From Akkermansia sp. (GTDB taxonomy: Bacteria; Verrucomicrobiota; Verrucomicrobiia; Verrucomicrobiales; Akkermansiaceae), in assembly GCA_017477935.1 (NCBI GenBank), contig JAFVIC010000075.1:26267-90266 (forward strand): 64,000 nt of DNA. The letters are read 5' to 3'. The notes beneath the pieces are model-generated. The model did not search any database and was not told the origin of the DNA. It worked only from the letters and a program-made list of their open reading frames with translations. Numbering within the stretch: position 1 is the first letter of the stretch; each line of letters begins with the position of its first letter. A program made the translations under genes and the position numbers. Of this stretch, positions 35,519 to 45,045 are shown piece by piece.

Positions 35519-36847
35519 ATGCAGGCAAGCCTCCCAACGGCTCAGAAATGTGAAATCAACATTGCCCTGCCCCGCGGTTGCAGACTGGGCAACTACCGCG
35601 TGCTCGACACGTTGGGACAAGGTGGGTTCGGCATCACCTATCTGGCGGAGTATATACCAAGCGGCAAGAGGGTGGTTATCAAGGAGAACATGCCTGCCGG
35701 TTTTTCTTACCGCCAGGAATCTACGCTGACCGTAGCCCCCACAGGCTCAGGCGAAGAGCAGAAGTTATACAACTGGGCACTGAAGCGATTTCTGGAAGAA
35801 GCTCAACTGCTGGCCGAGCTCAATCACCCGAATATCGTGCAGGTGACGGAGGCCTTCACCGCGCTCGGCACCGCCTATTACGTGATGGAACACATTGAGG
35901 GCAACGTGCTGCACAAAGCCGCACCGCCCCCCGGCGAAATCACGGAGCAATGGCTGCACCCCGTGCTCTGCGATATTCTGCAAGCGCTGAGTTATGTGCA
36001 TGATTGCGGATTATTGCACCGCGATATTAAGCCGAATAACATCCTGCTGGACAACAATGGGCGCGCCGTACTCATCGACTTCGGCACAGCGCGTTCCCTG
36101 CTCAGCGAGCGTAGTGCCACCGTACTCGAAAGCCCCGGGTACACCCCGCTCGAACAACTGCAGACCAACGGCGCCAAGGGACCGTGGATTGACATCTACG
36201 CCTTGGGGGCCACCTGCTACCGCCTGATTACCGGGCAGAACCCGCCGCGCAGTCTCGACCGACTGGGAGATGATGCCGATTGTCTGATACTGGCTGAACA
36301 TCCCGAACTGCTCAAGCGTTTCACCCCTGCGTTTTTGCGCGGAATTGACCGCGCACTCTCACTCCATTACAAAAAGCGCTGGCAGACAGCCGCCGCTTGG
36401 ATTGAGGAGATCAATTCAGCGGAATTGCCCCCTATCCCCACAGCCCCCGTCTATCTGCCGCCCCGGCGTACCGGCGGGCAAAAAGCAGCCGGCCGACAGA
36501 TTGCCACCTTGCCACCCGTACCACAAAAGAAAGGAGCCGGCAGGGGCGAGTGGTGGTTTTATGTGGTGGCATGTTTCATGCTTATGGGCACTATCGAGGC
36601 CACGAATGGCAGGGCTCTCCCGGCCTTATTGTTATTCATTATCTACCTTGTGGGGGCCTACCGACGCCTTATCAGACTACAGCGAAGCCTTACCTGGCTA
36701 CCGCTCTGGCTGCTGATTTCATTTACAGCCGGCTGCATGGTGATGGGGCTTGCCAATTCTGAGACCCTGGGCGGTTTAGTATTCTGCGTGTTTGCCTTCA
36801 TCATACCCGGCATTATACCCGATCCACAACAGGGCGGCAGGGGGTAA
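35519..36847 (+). CDS. Ser/Thr protein kinase with membrane-anchored tail
   Basis: A tandem paralogue of the kinase at 34313, with most of the kinase domain identical or near-identical. The 442-residue product keeps GQGGFG (33-38), Lys55, HRDIKPNN (167-174) and DFG (187-189). In place of the Pro-rich tail it has a basic linker (about 310-340) and three to four hydrophobic segments (about 343-432, ending near FCVFAFIIPGII), so it is an inner-membrane kinase. The pair probably arose by duplication with replacement of the C-terminus. Targets are unknown. Confidence 0.94.
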   Translation: MQASLPTAQKCEINIALPRGCRLGNYRVLDTLGQGGFGITYLAEYIPSGKRVVIKENMPAGFSYRQESTLTVAPTGSGEEQKLYNWALKRFLEEAQLLAELNHPNIVQVTEAFTALGTAYYVMEHIEGNVLHKAAPPPGEITEQWLHPVLCDILQALSYVHDCGLLHRDIKPNNILLDNNGRAVLIDFGTARSLLSERSATVLESPGYTPLEQLQTNGAKGPWIDIYALGATCYRLITGQNPPRSLDRLGDDADCLILAEHPELLKRFTPAFLRGIDRALSLHYKKRWQTAAAWIEEINSAELPPIPTAPVYLPPRRTGGQKAAGRQIATLPPVPQKKGAGRGEWWFYVVACFMLMGTIEATNGRALPALLLFIIYLVGAYRRLIRLQRSLTWLPLWLLISFTAGCMVMGLANSETLGGLVFCVFAFIIPGIIPDPQQGGRG

Positions 36848-36872
36848 CGTCGCCGCGAAGCCCATTCTGTGC

Positions 36873-36901
36873 TTGCAGAGCACACAGACAGGGGGTATGC
36901 T
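36873..36901 (+). promoter_or_regulatory. Promoter of the 36911 gene, leaderless type
   Basis: TTGCAG (36873-36878), 17-nt spacer, TATGCT (36896-36901), then 9 nt to the ATG at 36911. It excludes the upstream in-frame start at 36869. Confidence 0.65.
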
Positions 36902-36910
36902 GTGAGTGTT

Positions 36911-37396
36911 ATGGGATTTACAACCGCTTTAGCCGCCACCGCAGCCACAGCAGCTGCCGTCGTCCCCTCGCTCATGCAGGCGAGGGCTTACAAAAACCAG
37001 AGTTCCGCCCTGCAATCCACAGCGAATCAGCAGGAATCACTCGCCAACCAACAAGCCGGAGCCATGATTAACACGGCCTCGGCCAACCAACAGCGAGCTG
37101 CTCGAAATGCCAACGCCCGCATGGCTTCGGCCAGAGCAGACGCCGCCGGTTCCAATCTTGCGGCTGAAGGGAGCGTGACCGTACGTGAGCGCGACCTCGC
37201 TACCCGCCTGCAAGATGAAATTACAACCAACGCCAACGAACTACTCGCCAATGCTGAAAATGTGCGCCAGCAAGGCTACCTGAACGCCTGGCAGACCCGC
37301 CAGAGCGCCCGCCAGGCACAAGCACAGGCCATGGGCAGCACAGCCTCGGCCATCGGCGGTTTGTTCTCAGGTGTGGCAGCTGCACTGAATAGCTGA
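36911..37396 (+). CDS. Ala/Gln-rich helical protein, possibly phage-ejection-like
   Basis: The 161-residue product starts with a hydrophobic Ala/Thr-rich helix (residues 3-25). A long amphipathic helical region rich in Ala, Gln, Asn and Ser follows (SANQQRAARNANARMASARADAAG near 60-83). It ends with a Gly-rich hydrophobic segment (AIGGLFSGVAAAL). This pattern recalls phage internal virion or DNA-ejection proteins, but no neighbouring phage gene exists, so it may instead be an envelope or coiled-coil protein. The start follows the promoter. A strong hairpin terminates it. Confidence 0.65.
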   Translation: MGFTTALAATAATAAAVVPSLMQARAYKNQSSALQSTANQQESLANQQAGAMINTASANQQRAARNANARMASARADAAGSNLAAEGSVTVRERDLATRLQDEITTNANELLANAENVRQQGYLNAWQTRQSARQAQAQAMGSTASAIGGLFSGVAAALNS

Positions 37397-37423
37397 TTCA
37401 CTAAGCGCTGAGGACATGTCATC

Positions 37424-37462
37424 AAAAGGCCGTTGCCCCAAGGTAGGAGCAACGGCCTTTTT
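37424..37462. terminator. Bidirectional terminator
   Basis: AAAGGCCGTTGC and GCAACGGCCTTT form a 12-bp stem with a 12-nt loop, flanked by A and T runs on either side. It separates the convergent genes ending at 37396 and 37488. Confidence 0.85.
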
Positions 37463-37487
37463 TCATTTACGAGGTTAGAAAGTCCCC

Positions 37488-39950
37488 TTATTCAGCAGGC
37501 GATTGCACCGTGGGAGTAACCTGCACACGCTCACCATTGACCACCACGGTCACGGGAGAGGGATTCGGGGTTGTCGTGGTGAGCTGATAACCCGTCACTT
37601 TACCCTGTTTCCACTCAATATCAACGGTAATATTGCCGCGGGCGCGAATACCCTTTACATGGCCGTCTGACCACGCTGTCGGAATGGCCGGCAGCAGCTC
37701 GATAACACCGGCATGGCTCTGTATAAGCATCTCGCTCATGCCGCCGGGCATGCCGAAGGTGCCGTCCATCTGCATGGGGGGATGATCGCCAAAGAGGTTA
37801 TCGAGCACATTGTAGCGAATGTAGTGCTGCACCATGCTGTAAGCCTTCGCAGGCTGGTGGAAGCGAGCCCAGAGCGCCGTGCGCCAGGGCCAGGTCCAAC
37901 TGCGGCGATTATCCTTACCCAAGCCGCGCAGCTCCAGACTCTTCATGGCAGCCTTGGCAAAGTCTGGTGTCTTGGTCATCGAAATGGACGTACCGGGGAA
38001 CACACCGATGAGGTGCGAGGTGTGGCGATGGTTGGACACCATGCGGGGGCGGTCTACAATCCATTCCTGCAGGTACCCACCGGGAGCTATGCGGTTGCCC
38101 ACCAGTCGGTCACGCTTGGAGGCCAACTCTGCGGCCCACTCAGCGTCCACGCCCAGAATCTCAGCGGCGCGCACGGTGTTGTCGAACAGCTCCCAAATCA
38201 GCTGCTGGTCATGAGCGCAGCCGTCCTCGAGGGGGCCCCATTCATGCGACCAGCCCATGGGGCAAACGAGCGCGCCCTCTTTGATTTCGGCCAGTTCGGG
38301 GTGTTTGTCCACCGTAAGTTCCTGCACGAGACTTTTTTCGTTATTTCGAGTCTGCAGCCCCTTGCCCTGAGCACCGACCTCCTTGAGCTCATCTTCCCAG
38401 AAATGGCAGATATTCTTCAGCAGGGGATAGGCCACATCGCGCAGGTAAGTCTCGTCCTGCGAGTACAGATAGCGGTCCCAGATATGCAGAGCATACCAGG
38501 CATTGACAGGCGGGTTCCACTTAATCCAGCCACCGGCACCCCAGGGGTTCTGGGAAATTCGGGTAGTCCAGCCACGCACATCAGCCCCGAAATGCTTGCG
38601 AGTGCTCTCGGCAAGGGGCTGCTCCATGGCCTGAATGAAGTCGATGAGCGGCTGGTGACACTCGGCCAGGTTAGCGACCTCGGCAGCCCAATAGCACATC
38701 TGCAGGTTGATGTTGTTGTGGTAGTCGCAGGCCCAGGGGGCGTGCACCTTGTTGTTCCAGATACCCTGAAGATTCACGGGCAAGTTACCGGGTTGAGAGC
38801 CGGAAATGAGCACGTAGCGCCCGTAGTTGTAAATCAACTCTTCCAAATCCGGGTCATTCGTTGACTGGCCATGGTCGTAGCGGGTGCGGTAGGCCTGCAG
38901 GCGCACATCAGTAGGTGCTGCAGCCTGCTGAGCATCGCTCGTACCGAAATCAACACTCATGCGGTCATAGTACGAAGCGAAGTCACGCTGATGGTCGGCG
39001 CGAATAGCCTCCACCCCCTTGGCAACGGCAGACTTGAGCACGGCAATATTGCGCACGGCGGGATCTTCCCCCCTCCAGGCATCGCCATAGCTCATCTTGT
39101 AATCAGTAGCCAGGGTGATGTAAATCTGCACAGAATCAGCACCTTTCACCTTGATATACGGCAAGTGAGAGGGTGCAAACACCGGGTGCACAGCATCGCC
39201 GCGACCGGCGTACGCCACCTCAAGCTTGCTGTCAGGGAAGAGCAACTCCATGCTGCCCCCCTTGGTCACAACCTTCATGCGCCCCTCGAACTGCTCACCG
39301 TTGGCCAACGTACCGCGCATGATGATGGTGTCGTTCCCCTCTTTACGATACGTCACATTGTGGTAGGGTGCCAGAGCCAGATTAGCCGTGATAGCACTGG
39401 GTTTATCTGCCTCGGCAGTATAAACCATCACATCATCAGGGCGGCTCACAAAGCAGCTGCGGCGGAACCTCACGCCGTCAGCCGCAAACTCGGTAACAGC
39501 TTCAGCCTTGCGCAAATCCAAAGAGCGCGCATAGTCCACAGGAGAACCGGCGTATTCATAAGCAGCATAAAGGTTGGCAAATGGCTGGTAGCTGCCGAAC
39601 TCTCCCTCACCCGATTTCGGGCCGTATTTATACCCCTCACCGTTTTTTTTGGCATTCGCCCCACCGGTCCACAGGCTCACTTCATTGAGCACCACACAAT
39701 CCAAACGGTCGCCACCGTAAACAGTACCGCCCACGCGGCCATTACCAATCGGCAAGGTTTGGCTCTCCCACGTGTCCTTATTTTTTTTGGAGGGAAGATT
39801 TCCGGTAACATGGGGCGTAACCGTCCAGGGCAAAGCCGTATTCGGCACACCGGCCGGCTGCTTATACCACAAATGGTCGGAAGTCGTAAACTCACCGGCT
39901 GAAGCCACTGCTGCCCATGACAAGCCGGCATAAATTAATAAACGCTTCAT
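37488..39950 (-). CDS. Secreted GH95 alpha-L-fucosidase
   Basis: Releases terminal alpha-1,2-linked fucose from glycans, using an inverting mechanism in the family. The 820-residue product has a signal peptide (residues 1-18). The GH95 N-terminal domain has LPIGNGRVGGTVYGG and LNEVSLWTGG. The catalytic barrel has DYHNNINLQMCYW (the Asn pair of the family) and SHEWGPLEDGCAHDQQLIWELF. The C-terminal HPPMQMDGTFGMPGGMSEMLIQ carries the conserved Asp. It is divergent from fucPIKA, so released fucose can be imported and metabolised. The leader is about 95 nt. Confidence 0.95.
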   Translation of the reverse strand: MKRLLIYAGLSWAAVASAGEFTTSDHLWYKQPAGVPNTALPWTVTPHVTGNLPSKKNKDTWESQTLPIGNGRVGGTVYGGDRLDCVVLNEVSLWTGGANAKKNGEGYKYGPKSGEGEFGSYQPFANLYAAYEYAGSPVDYARSLDLRKAEAVTEFAADGVRFRRSCFVSRPDDVMVYTAEADKPSAITANLALAPYHNVTYRKEGNDTIIMRGTLANGEQFEGRMKVVTKGGSMELLFPDSKLEVAYAGRGDAVHPVFAPSHLPYIKVKGADSVQIYITLATDYKMSYGDAWRGEDPAVRNIAVLKSAVAKGVEAIRADHQRDFASYYDRMSVDFGTSDAQQAAAPTDVRLQAYRTRYDHGQSTNDPDLEELIYNYGRYVLISGSQPGNLPVNLQGIWNNKVHAPWACDYHNNINLQMCYWAAEVANLAECHQPLIDFIQAMEQPLAESTRKHFGADVRGWTTRISQNPWGAGGWIKWNPPVNAWYALHIWDRYLYSQDETYLRDVAYPLLKNICHFWEDELKEVGAQGKGLQTRNNEKSLVQELTVDKHPELAEIKEGALVCPMGWSHEWGPLEDGCAHDQQLIWELFDNTVRAAEILGVDAEWAAELASKRDRLVGNRIAPGGYLQEWIVDRPRMVSNHRHTSHLIGVFPGTSISMTKTPDFAKAAMKSLELRGLGKDNRRSWTWPWRTALWARFHQPAKAYSMVQHYIRYNVLDNLFGDHPPMQMDGTFGMPGGMSEMLIQSHAGVIELLPAIPTAWSDGHVKGIRARGNITVDIEWKQGKVTGYQLTTTTPNPSPVTVVVNGERVQVTPTVQSPAE

Positions 39951-40045
39951 AAATAAGTGATTAATTTAATTTTGAACACAAGAGTCTTCTCCATGTAACA
40001 GAAAAGAACGAATGAATACAATTCTTTCGGCCTTGTGTAGCTATA

Positions 40046-40074
40046 TAAATAGCATATATGCCCACCTAAAGCAA
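40046..40074 (-). promoter_or_regulatory. Promoter of the GH95 fucosidase gene
   Basis: Minus strand: TTGCTT (40074-40069), 17-nt spacer ending TGC, TATTTA (40051-40046). The leader to 39950 is about 95 nt. Confidence 0.6.
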
Positions 40075-40117
40075 TAAAAAAAGCCGCGAACTGTTATTTC
40101 GAAAAAACACACAACTG

Positions 40118-40149
40118 CGGGTATCGCTTTTTTTCCGCGCATACCGCCC
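40118..40149. promoter_or_regulatory. Possible operator between GH95 and fucP
   Basis: GCGGGTATCGC and GCGCATACCGC arms flank a T-rich 7-9 nt centre, an imperfect inverted repeat with one bulge. It lies between the divergent promoters, upstream of both. A regulator-binding role is inferred from position only. Confidence 0.35.
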
Positions 40150-40157
40150 TTTTTTTG

Positions 40158-40185
40158 TTGACCTGAAAAGAGAAGATGGTAGTAT
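40158..40185 (+). promoter_or_regulatory. Promoter of fucPIKA, leaderless type
   Basis: TTGACC (40158-40163), 16-nt spacer, TAGTAT (40180-40185), then 7 nt to the ATG at 40193. Confidence 0.7.
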
Positions 40186-40192
40186 ATGGGGT

Positions 40193-41746
40193 ATGAGCAA
40201 ATACGTAAAAGGTGACGCTACAACTGTTGTGCCGCGCCAGTTCCGCTCGATTTTCTTCATGCTCGTGAGCTGTTTTGCTCTCTGGGGCCTGTTGAATAAC
40301 ATGACGGATAACCTGGTTCCGGCGTTCAAAAATATCTTTACCATTCCGCAAGAAAAGGCTGCATTGGTTCAGGTTGCATTCTACGGTGCCTATGCCGTAC
40401 TGGCCATTTTCGCCTCCATTCTCATCGAGGAATTCTCTTACAAGAAGGGCGTGCTGATTGGTCTGGGGGTGTACATCCTTGGCGCACTCTGCTACATACC
40501 GGCCTGCATTCACCAGAGCTTTGAGATTTACTTCATCGCCATCTTTGTGGTAGCCTGCGGTTGCTCAGTACTCGAGACAACGTGTAACCCCTACGTCATT
40601 TCGCTGGGGCCGGATGCAACCGCTGTGCGCCGCCTCAACTTCGCGCAGGCGTTCAACCCCGTGGGCTCCATTGCCGGCATTCTGCTGGCCCAGCAGCTCA
40701 TCCTCAGCAACCTGAACCCCGCCACCGCTGACGAGCGCGCCACCATGCCGGCCGAGCAGCTCAGCGAAATCGTGCACAATGAGCTCTTCTGGGTATGTGC
40801 TCCCTATGTAGGGCTCTGTGGTATTGCATTCCTCATCTGGCTCTTCTTCCTGCGCGCAAAAGACACCCCGGCAACGACCAGCGCTGCTGATGCACAGGCC
40901 GAAGGCAACGGCAGCGGCCTGCGCGTGCTGATTGCTGCACTCTTCGCCATTGTACCGCTCACGGCGCTTTACTTCATCTTCCCCGACATGGACAAGGTGC
41001 ACTGGGTGCTGTACGGCACGCTCGGTCCGATTATCTACCTGTTCCTGGTGGGTGACTACCGCAGCATGCTGTTCTCGCTGCTGAGCCAGCCGCGCTACTG
41101 GTGCGGCGTGATTGCCCAGTTCTTCTATGTGGGCGTGCAGATTGCCGCCTGGACCTACCTGAACGTCTACTGCTGCAAAGAGCTTGGCGTAACCCCGGCC
41201 ACGGCTGCTACCTACTACCTGATTTCGCTCATCCTCTTCATCGTCTGCCGCTGGGTTGCCACCTACTACATGAAGAAGTTCAACCCCGCCGGCATGATGA
41301 GCCTGTTCGCCCTGGGAGCCATTGCCTGCTGCGCCGGCACGATTTACCTGCCCTCTGACATCATCTTCACCATCGGCGGTCTGGGCTTCTCGGCCAACGT
41401 GCTCTGCCTGATTGCCATGTCCGGCTGCATGAGCCTGATGTTCCCGACCATCTACGGCATTGCTCTGGGCGGCCTGAACCAGCGCGACGTAAAACTGGGT
41501 GCCGCCGGCCTCATCATGGCCATTCTCGGTGGTGCTCTCATCACCCCGTGGATGGCCGGCATCATCGGCGATGCCAAGAGCTGCTGGCTCGTCCTGACCG
41601 CAGCCTTCGACAACACCTGGGACACCAACCTGGGCACCAGCTCTGCTGCTGTGCGAGCCTCGTTCATCGTGCCCGCCATCTGCTTTGCGGTTGTGCTGCT
41701 CTACAGCCTCATCTTCCGCAAACCCGCCACCCCTTCTTCCAAATAA
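40193..41746 (+). CDS. fucP: L-fucose:H+ symporter
   Basis: Imports L-fucose with protons across the inner membrane. The 517-residue MFS protein has about twelve hydrophobic segments, the FucP signature FALWGLLNNMTDNLVPAFK near residue 30-48, and the LETTCNPYVISLG segment near 125. Residues around 225-245 form the central cytoplasmic loop. It is somewhat longer than E. coli FucP (about 440 residues) because of loop insertions. It leads the fucPIKA gene order and faces GH95. fucI starts 21 nt after the stop, so the two are co-transcribed. Confidence 0.93.
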   Translation: MSKYVKGDATTVVPRQFRSIFFMLVSCFALWGLLNNMTDNLVPAFKNIFTIPQEKAALVQVAFYGAYAVLAIFASILIEEFSYKKGVLIGLGVYILGALCYIPACIHQSFEIYFIAIFVVACGCSVLETTCNPYVISLGPDATAVRRLNFAQAFNPVGSIAGILLAQQLILSNLNPATADERATMPAEQLSEIVHNELFWVCAPYVGLCGIAFLIWLFFLRAKDTPATTSAADAQAEGNGSGLRVLIAALFAIVPLTALYFIFPDMDKVHWVLYGTLGPIIYLFLVGDYRSMLFSLLSQPRYWCGVIAQFFYVGVQIAAWTYLNVYCCKELGVTPATAATYYLISLILFIVCRWVATYYMKKFNPAGMMSLFALGAIACCAGTIYLPSDIIFTIGGLGFSANVLCLIAMSGCMSLMFPTIYGIALGGLNQRDVKLGAAGLIMAILGGALITPWMAGIIGDAKSCWLVLTAAFDNTWDTNLGTSSAAVRASFIVPAICFAVVLLYSLIFRKPATPSSK

Positions 41747-41767
41747 TTTAACCCGTAATCTACATAT

Positions 41768-43549
41768 ATGAAGTACGATACATTACCGACCATCGGGATT
41801 CGCCCGACGATTGACGGTCGCCGTCTCGGCGTGCGTGAATCGCTGGAGGATCAGACCATGAACATGGCCAAGGCTGCCGCTGCCCTCATCGAGGCCAACG
41901 TCACCCACGCCAACGGCCAGCCCGTGAAGTGCATCATCGCCGACACCACCATCGGTGGCCCGGCCGAGGCCGCAGCCTGCAACCAGAAGTTCGCTGAAAA
42001 CAACGTGGGCTGCTCCCTCATCGTGACTCCCTGCTGGTGCTACATCACCGAAACCTTCGAAACCGACGCCACCACACCCAAGGCTATCTGGGGCTTCAAT
42101 GGCACCGAGCGCCCCGGCGCAGTATACCTCGCCGCCGCTCTGGCCGGTTACGCCCAGAAGGGTGTGCCCGCCTTCTCCATCTACGGCCACGACGTGCAGG
42201 ATGCTGACGACACCTCCATCCCCGAAGACGTAGCTGAGAAGATTCTGCGCTTCGCTCGCGCCGGTCTGACTGTGGCCACCCTGCGCGGCAAAGGCTATCT
42301 TTCCATCGGTGGTTGCTCCATGGGTATCGCCGGTTCCATCGTGGACCAGTCCTTCTGGGAGAGCTACATGGGCATGCGCGTGCAGGCTGTCGATATGACC
42401 GAGGTGCGCCGCCGCATGGAGCTGGGCATCTACGACAAGGCTGAGTTCGACCTCGCCATGGAGTGGGCCAAGAAGTATGTGAAGATTGGTCCGGATCGCA
42501 ACCGCCCCGACCTCGTGCTCTCCCCCGAGGAGAAGGAGCGCACCCTGCGCGAGTCTATCCTCATGACCATCATCTTCCGCGACATGATGCACGGCAACCC
42601 CTACCTCAAGACCATTGACCGCGAGGAAGAAGGCCTGGGCTTCAACGCCATCTGCGGTGGTTTCCAGGGTCAGCGCCACTGGACCGACTTCTACCCGAAC
42701 GGCGACATGGCTGAATCCCTGCTCAACAGCACCTTCGACTGGAACGGCCCGCGCGAAGCTATCCCCTTCGCCACTGAGAACGATGCCATGAACGGCGTCT
42801 GCATGCTGCTGCTCCACCAGCTCACCGGTCGCGCCGCCTGCTTCTCCGACATCCGTACCTACTGGAGCCCCGCTGCTGTGAAGCGCGTGACCGGTTACAC
42901 CATGGAGGGTCTGGCCAAGGACGGTATCATGCACCTCATCAACTCCGGTTCCACCGCTCTGGACGGCAACATGCACGCCACCGCTCCCGATGGCACTCCC
43001 ATCATGAAGAAGACCGGCGAGACCACCCAGGCCGACATCGAGGCTATGATGGGTGCCTCCGAATGGTGCCCGGCCAACCGCGAATACTTCCGCGGCGGCG
43101 GCTACTCCCTCCACTTCGTGTCCAAGGGCAACGTACCCGTGACCATGATTCGCATGAACCTGGTGAAGGGTCAGGGCCCCGTGCTCACCATCGTGGAAGG
43201 CTGGACCTGCGACCTGCCCCAGGATGTGAACGACAAGCTCGACCAGCGCACCGACCCGGGTTGGCCCACCACTTGGTTCGCCCCGCGCCTGACCGGCAAG
43301 GGCGGCTTCAAGGACGTCTACACCGTCATGGCCAACATGGGTGCCAACCACGGCGCCTGGACCTACGGCCACATCGGTGCCGACATCATCACCCTGGCCT
43401 CCATGCTGCGCATCCCCGTATACGCCCACAACGTACCCGAGGATAAGGTATACCGCCCGGCCGCCTGGGATCTGTTCGGCACAGCCGACCCCGAGGGTGC
43501 AGACTTCCGTGCCTGCGCCAACTTCGGCCCCATCTACGGTAAGTATTAA
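41768..43549 (+). CDS. fucI: L-fucose isomerase
   Basis: Converts L-fucose to L-fuculose in the cytoplasm, with Mn2+ and a Glu/Asp pair. The 593-residue product matches FucI across its length: [22 protein letters not shown] at the N-terminus, [22 protein letters not shown], the [16 protein letters not shown] strand-loop, [18 protein letters not shown] with the catalytic Glu, and [10 protein letters not shown] with the Asp. Length equals the E. coli enzyme (about 590). Codon choice is strongly biased, which suggests high expression. It is followed by a perfect palindromic terminator before fucK. Confidence 0.97.
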   Translation: MKYDTLPTIGIRPTIDGRRLGVRESLEDQTMNMAKAAAALIEANVTHANGQPVKCIIADTTIGGPAEAAACNQKFAENNVGCSLIVTPCWCYITETFETDATTPKAIWGFNGTERPGAVYLAAALAGYAQKGVPAFSIYGHDVQDADDTSIPEDVAEKILRFARAGLTVATLRGKGYLSIGGCSMGIAGSIVDQSFWESYMGMRVQAVDMTEVRRRMELGIYDKAEFDLAMEWAKKYVKIGPDRNRPDLVLSPEEKERTLRESILMTIIFRDMMHGNPYLKTIDREEEGLGFNAICGGFQGQRHWTDFYPNGDMAESLLNSTFDWNGPREAIPFATENDAMNGVCMLLLHQLTGRAACFSDIRTYWSPAAVKRVTGYTMEGLAKDGIMHLINSGSTALDGNMHATAPDGTPIMKKTGETTQADIEAMMGASEWCPANREYFRGGGYSLHFVSKGNVPVTMIRMNLVKGQGPVLTIVEGWTCDLPQDVNDKLDQRTDPGWPTTWFAPRLTGKGGFKDVYTVMANMGANHGAWTYGHIGADIITLASMLRIPVYAHNVPEDKVYRPAAWDLFGTADPEGADFRACANFGPIYGKY

Positions 43550-43562
43550 TCACATTTACCAC

Positions 43563-43606
43563 GGCAAGCTGCCGGAGCCGGCTCCGGCAGCTTGCCTGCT
43601 TTTTTT
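43563..43606 (+). terminator. Perfect palindromic terminator between fucI and fucK
   Basis: Two perfectly complementary 17-nt arms at 43563-43579 and 43580-43596 (34-bp palindrome without a fixed loop) are followed by a T run at 43600-43606. The fucK ATG is 6 nt after the T run. Confidence 0.9.
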
Positions 43607-43612
43607 CCTGAT

Positions 43613-45034
43613 ATGGCATACGTACTTTGCTTAGACTGCGGCGCGACCAATGTGCGCGCCATTCTTGTTGATGATAAGGGGCAGCTGGTGGCCAAATCCA
43701 GCCAACCCAACTCGACCGATGCCGGGGCTGAGAACCCGGATTTCCACGTGTGGAATGCCGACCGCATTCTCAACCAGCTGGCGACCTGCGCCCGCGAAAT
43801 TCTGCCGCAGATAGATGCCACGCAGGTCAAGAGCGTGACCATCACCACGTTCGGTGTAGATGGCGCTCTGGTAAACAAGGCCGGCGAGCTGCTCTACCCG
43901 GTGATTTCCTGGAAATGCCCGCGCACCGCTGAGGTCATGAAGCGCGTGGCTCAGTACATGCCCCAGGAAAAACTCAACGCCATTTCCGGCGTGGGTGAGT
44001 TCGCCTTCAACACAATTTACAAACTCATCTGGCTCAAAGAGAATCGCCCCGAACTGCTGGAGCAGGCACATGCCTGGCTGTTCATCTCCAACATTCTCGC
44101 CTATCGCCTGACCGGAGTGATGGCCACCGACCGCACCATGGCCGGCACCTCGCAGATGACCGATCTGAACACCGGCGACTGGAGCGATGAAATTCTCAGC
44201 GCACTGGGTATCAGCAAGAGCCTGTTCCCGCCCATGGTGAATGCCGGCGATGTCATCGGTACCCTTACCCCTGCCGCCTGCGAACTGCTGGGGCTCCCCT
44301 GCTCTGTACCCGTTGTTTCCACCGGCCACGACACACAGTTTGCCCTCTTCGGCAGCGGTGTGCAGGAAAACCAACCCTTCCTCTCCAGCGGCACCTGGGA
44401 AATCCTGATGCTGCGCACGCCCAAGGCCGCCCTCGAACCCTCCGACTACGCCGCCGGAGCCACCGTAGAATACGACAGCAAGTCCGGCCTGCTCAACCCC
44501 GGTCTGCAGTGGATTGCCAGCGGTATCATCGAATGGGTCAAAGCGACCTGCTACAATGGCGAAAGCTTCGACACCATGGACGCCGAGGCCGAAAAGATTG
44601 CCCCCGGTTGCGACGGTGTGAAACTCATCCCCGATTTCCTGCCCAGTGACCCGGTACCCGGCAGTATTCAGGGGCTGGTACTCGGCCGTACCCGTGCTCA
44701 CATCTACCGCGCTGCAATGGAGGCTCTGACCCTACGCCTGAAGAACCGCCTGGAAAAGCTCGAGAAAGTGGGTGGCTTCAAATCGAGCGACCTGCTGCTG
44801 GTAGGCGGCGGTGCCCGCAACAAGGTATGGACCCAGATGCGCGCCGACATCCTCGGCCTGCCCATCCGCATATCCAACGTCTCCGAAAGCACGGTACTGG
44901 GGGCCTCCATGTACGCCTTCGCCGGTGCCGGCATTTACGACTCTCCCGAGATCTGCCGAGACGCCTTCGGCATAACCTACACCACCATCAACCCCGGCGA
45001 ACAGCGCGCCGCTTACGCTGAACTCTACAACTGA
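43613..45034 (+). CDS. fucK: L-fuculokinase
   Basis: Phosphorylates L-fuculose to L-fuculose-1-phosphate with ATP. The 473-residue FGGY kinase is very close to E. coli FucK in sequence: LCLDCGATNVRAI at the start, TTFGVDGALVNKAGELLYPVISWKCPRTAEVM, SGVGEFAFNTIYKLIWLKEN, STGHDTQFALFGSG, SSGTWEILM and LLVGGGARNKVW. The ATG at 43613 begins the phosphate-loop domain; an upstream in-frame ATG at 43592 lies inside the terminator palindrome and is unlikely. fucA follows 11 nt after the stop. Confidence 0.96.
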   Translation: MAYVLCLDCGATNVRAILVDDKGQLVAKSSQPNSTDAGAENPDFHVWNADRILNQLATCAREILPQIDATQVKSVTITTFGVDGALVNKAGELLYPVISWKCPRTAEVMKRVAQYMPQEKLNAISGVGEFAFNTIYKLIWLKENRPELLEQAHAWLFISNILAYRLTGVMATDRTMAGTSQMTDLNTGDWSDEILSALGISKSLFPPMVNAGDVIGTLTPAACELLGLPCSVPVVSTGHDTQFALFGSGVQENQPFLSSGTWEILMLRTPKAALEPSDYAAGATVEYDSKSGLLNPGLQWIASGIIEWVKATCYNGESFDTMDAEAEKIAPGCDGVKLIPDFLPSDPVPGSIQGLVLGRTRAHIYRAAMEALTLRLKNRLEKLEKVGGFKSSDLLLVGGGARNKVWTQMRADILGLPIRISNVSESTVLGASMYAFAGAGIYDSPEICRDAFGITYTTINPGEQRAAYAELYN

Positions 45035-45045
45035 TACACACAACT

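Noticed and set aside
34313..36847. Prophage around the kinase and 36911 genes
   Set aside because: No integrase, capsid, portal or att-like repeats are seen, and neighbours are chromosomal genes.
41783..43429. 548-codon open frame on the minus strand opposite fucI
   Set aside because: It mirrors a strongly codon-biased real gene; the product is Gly/His/Val-rich with no domain, and there is no promoter. It is an antisense shadow.
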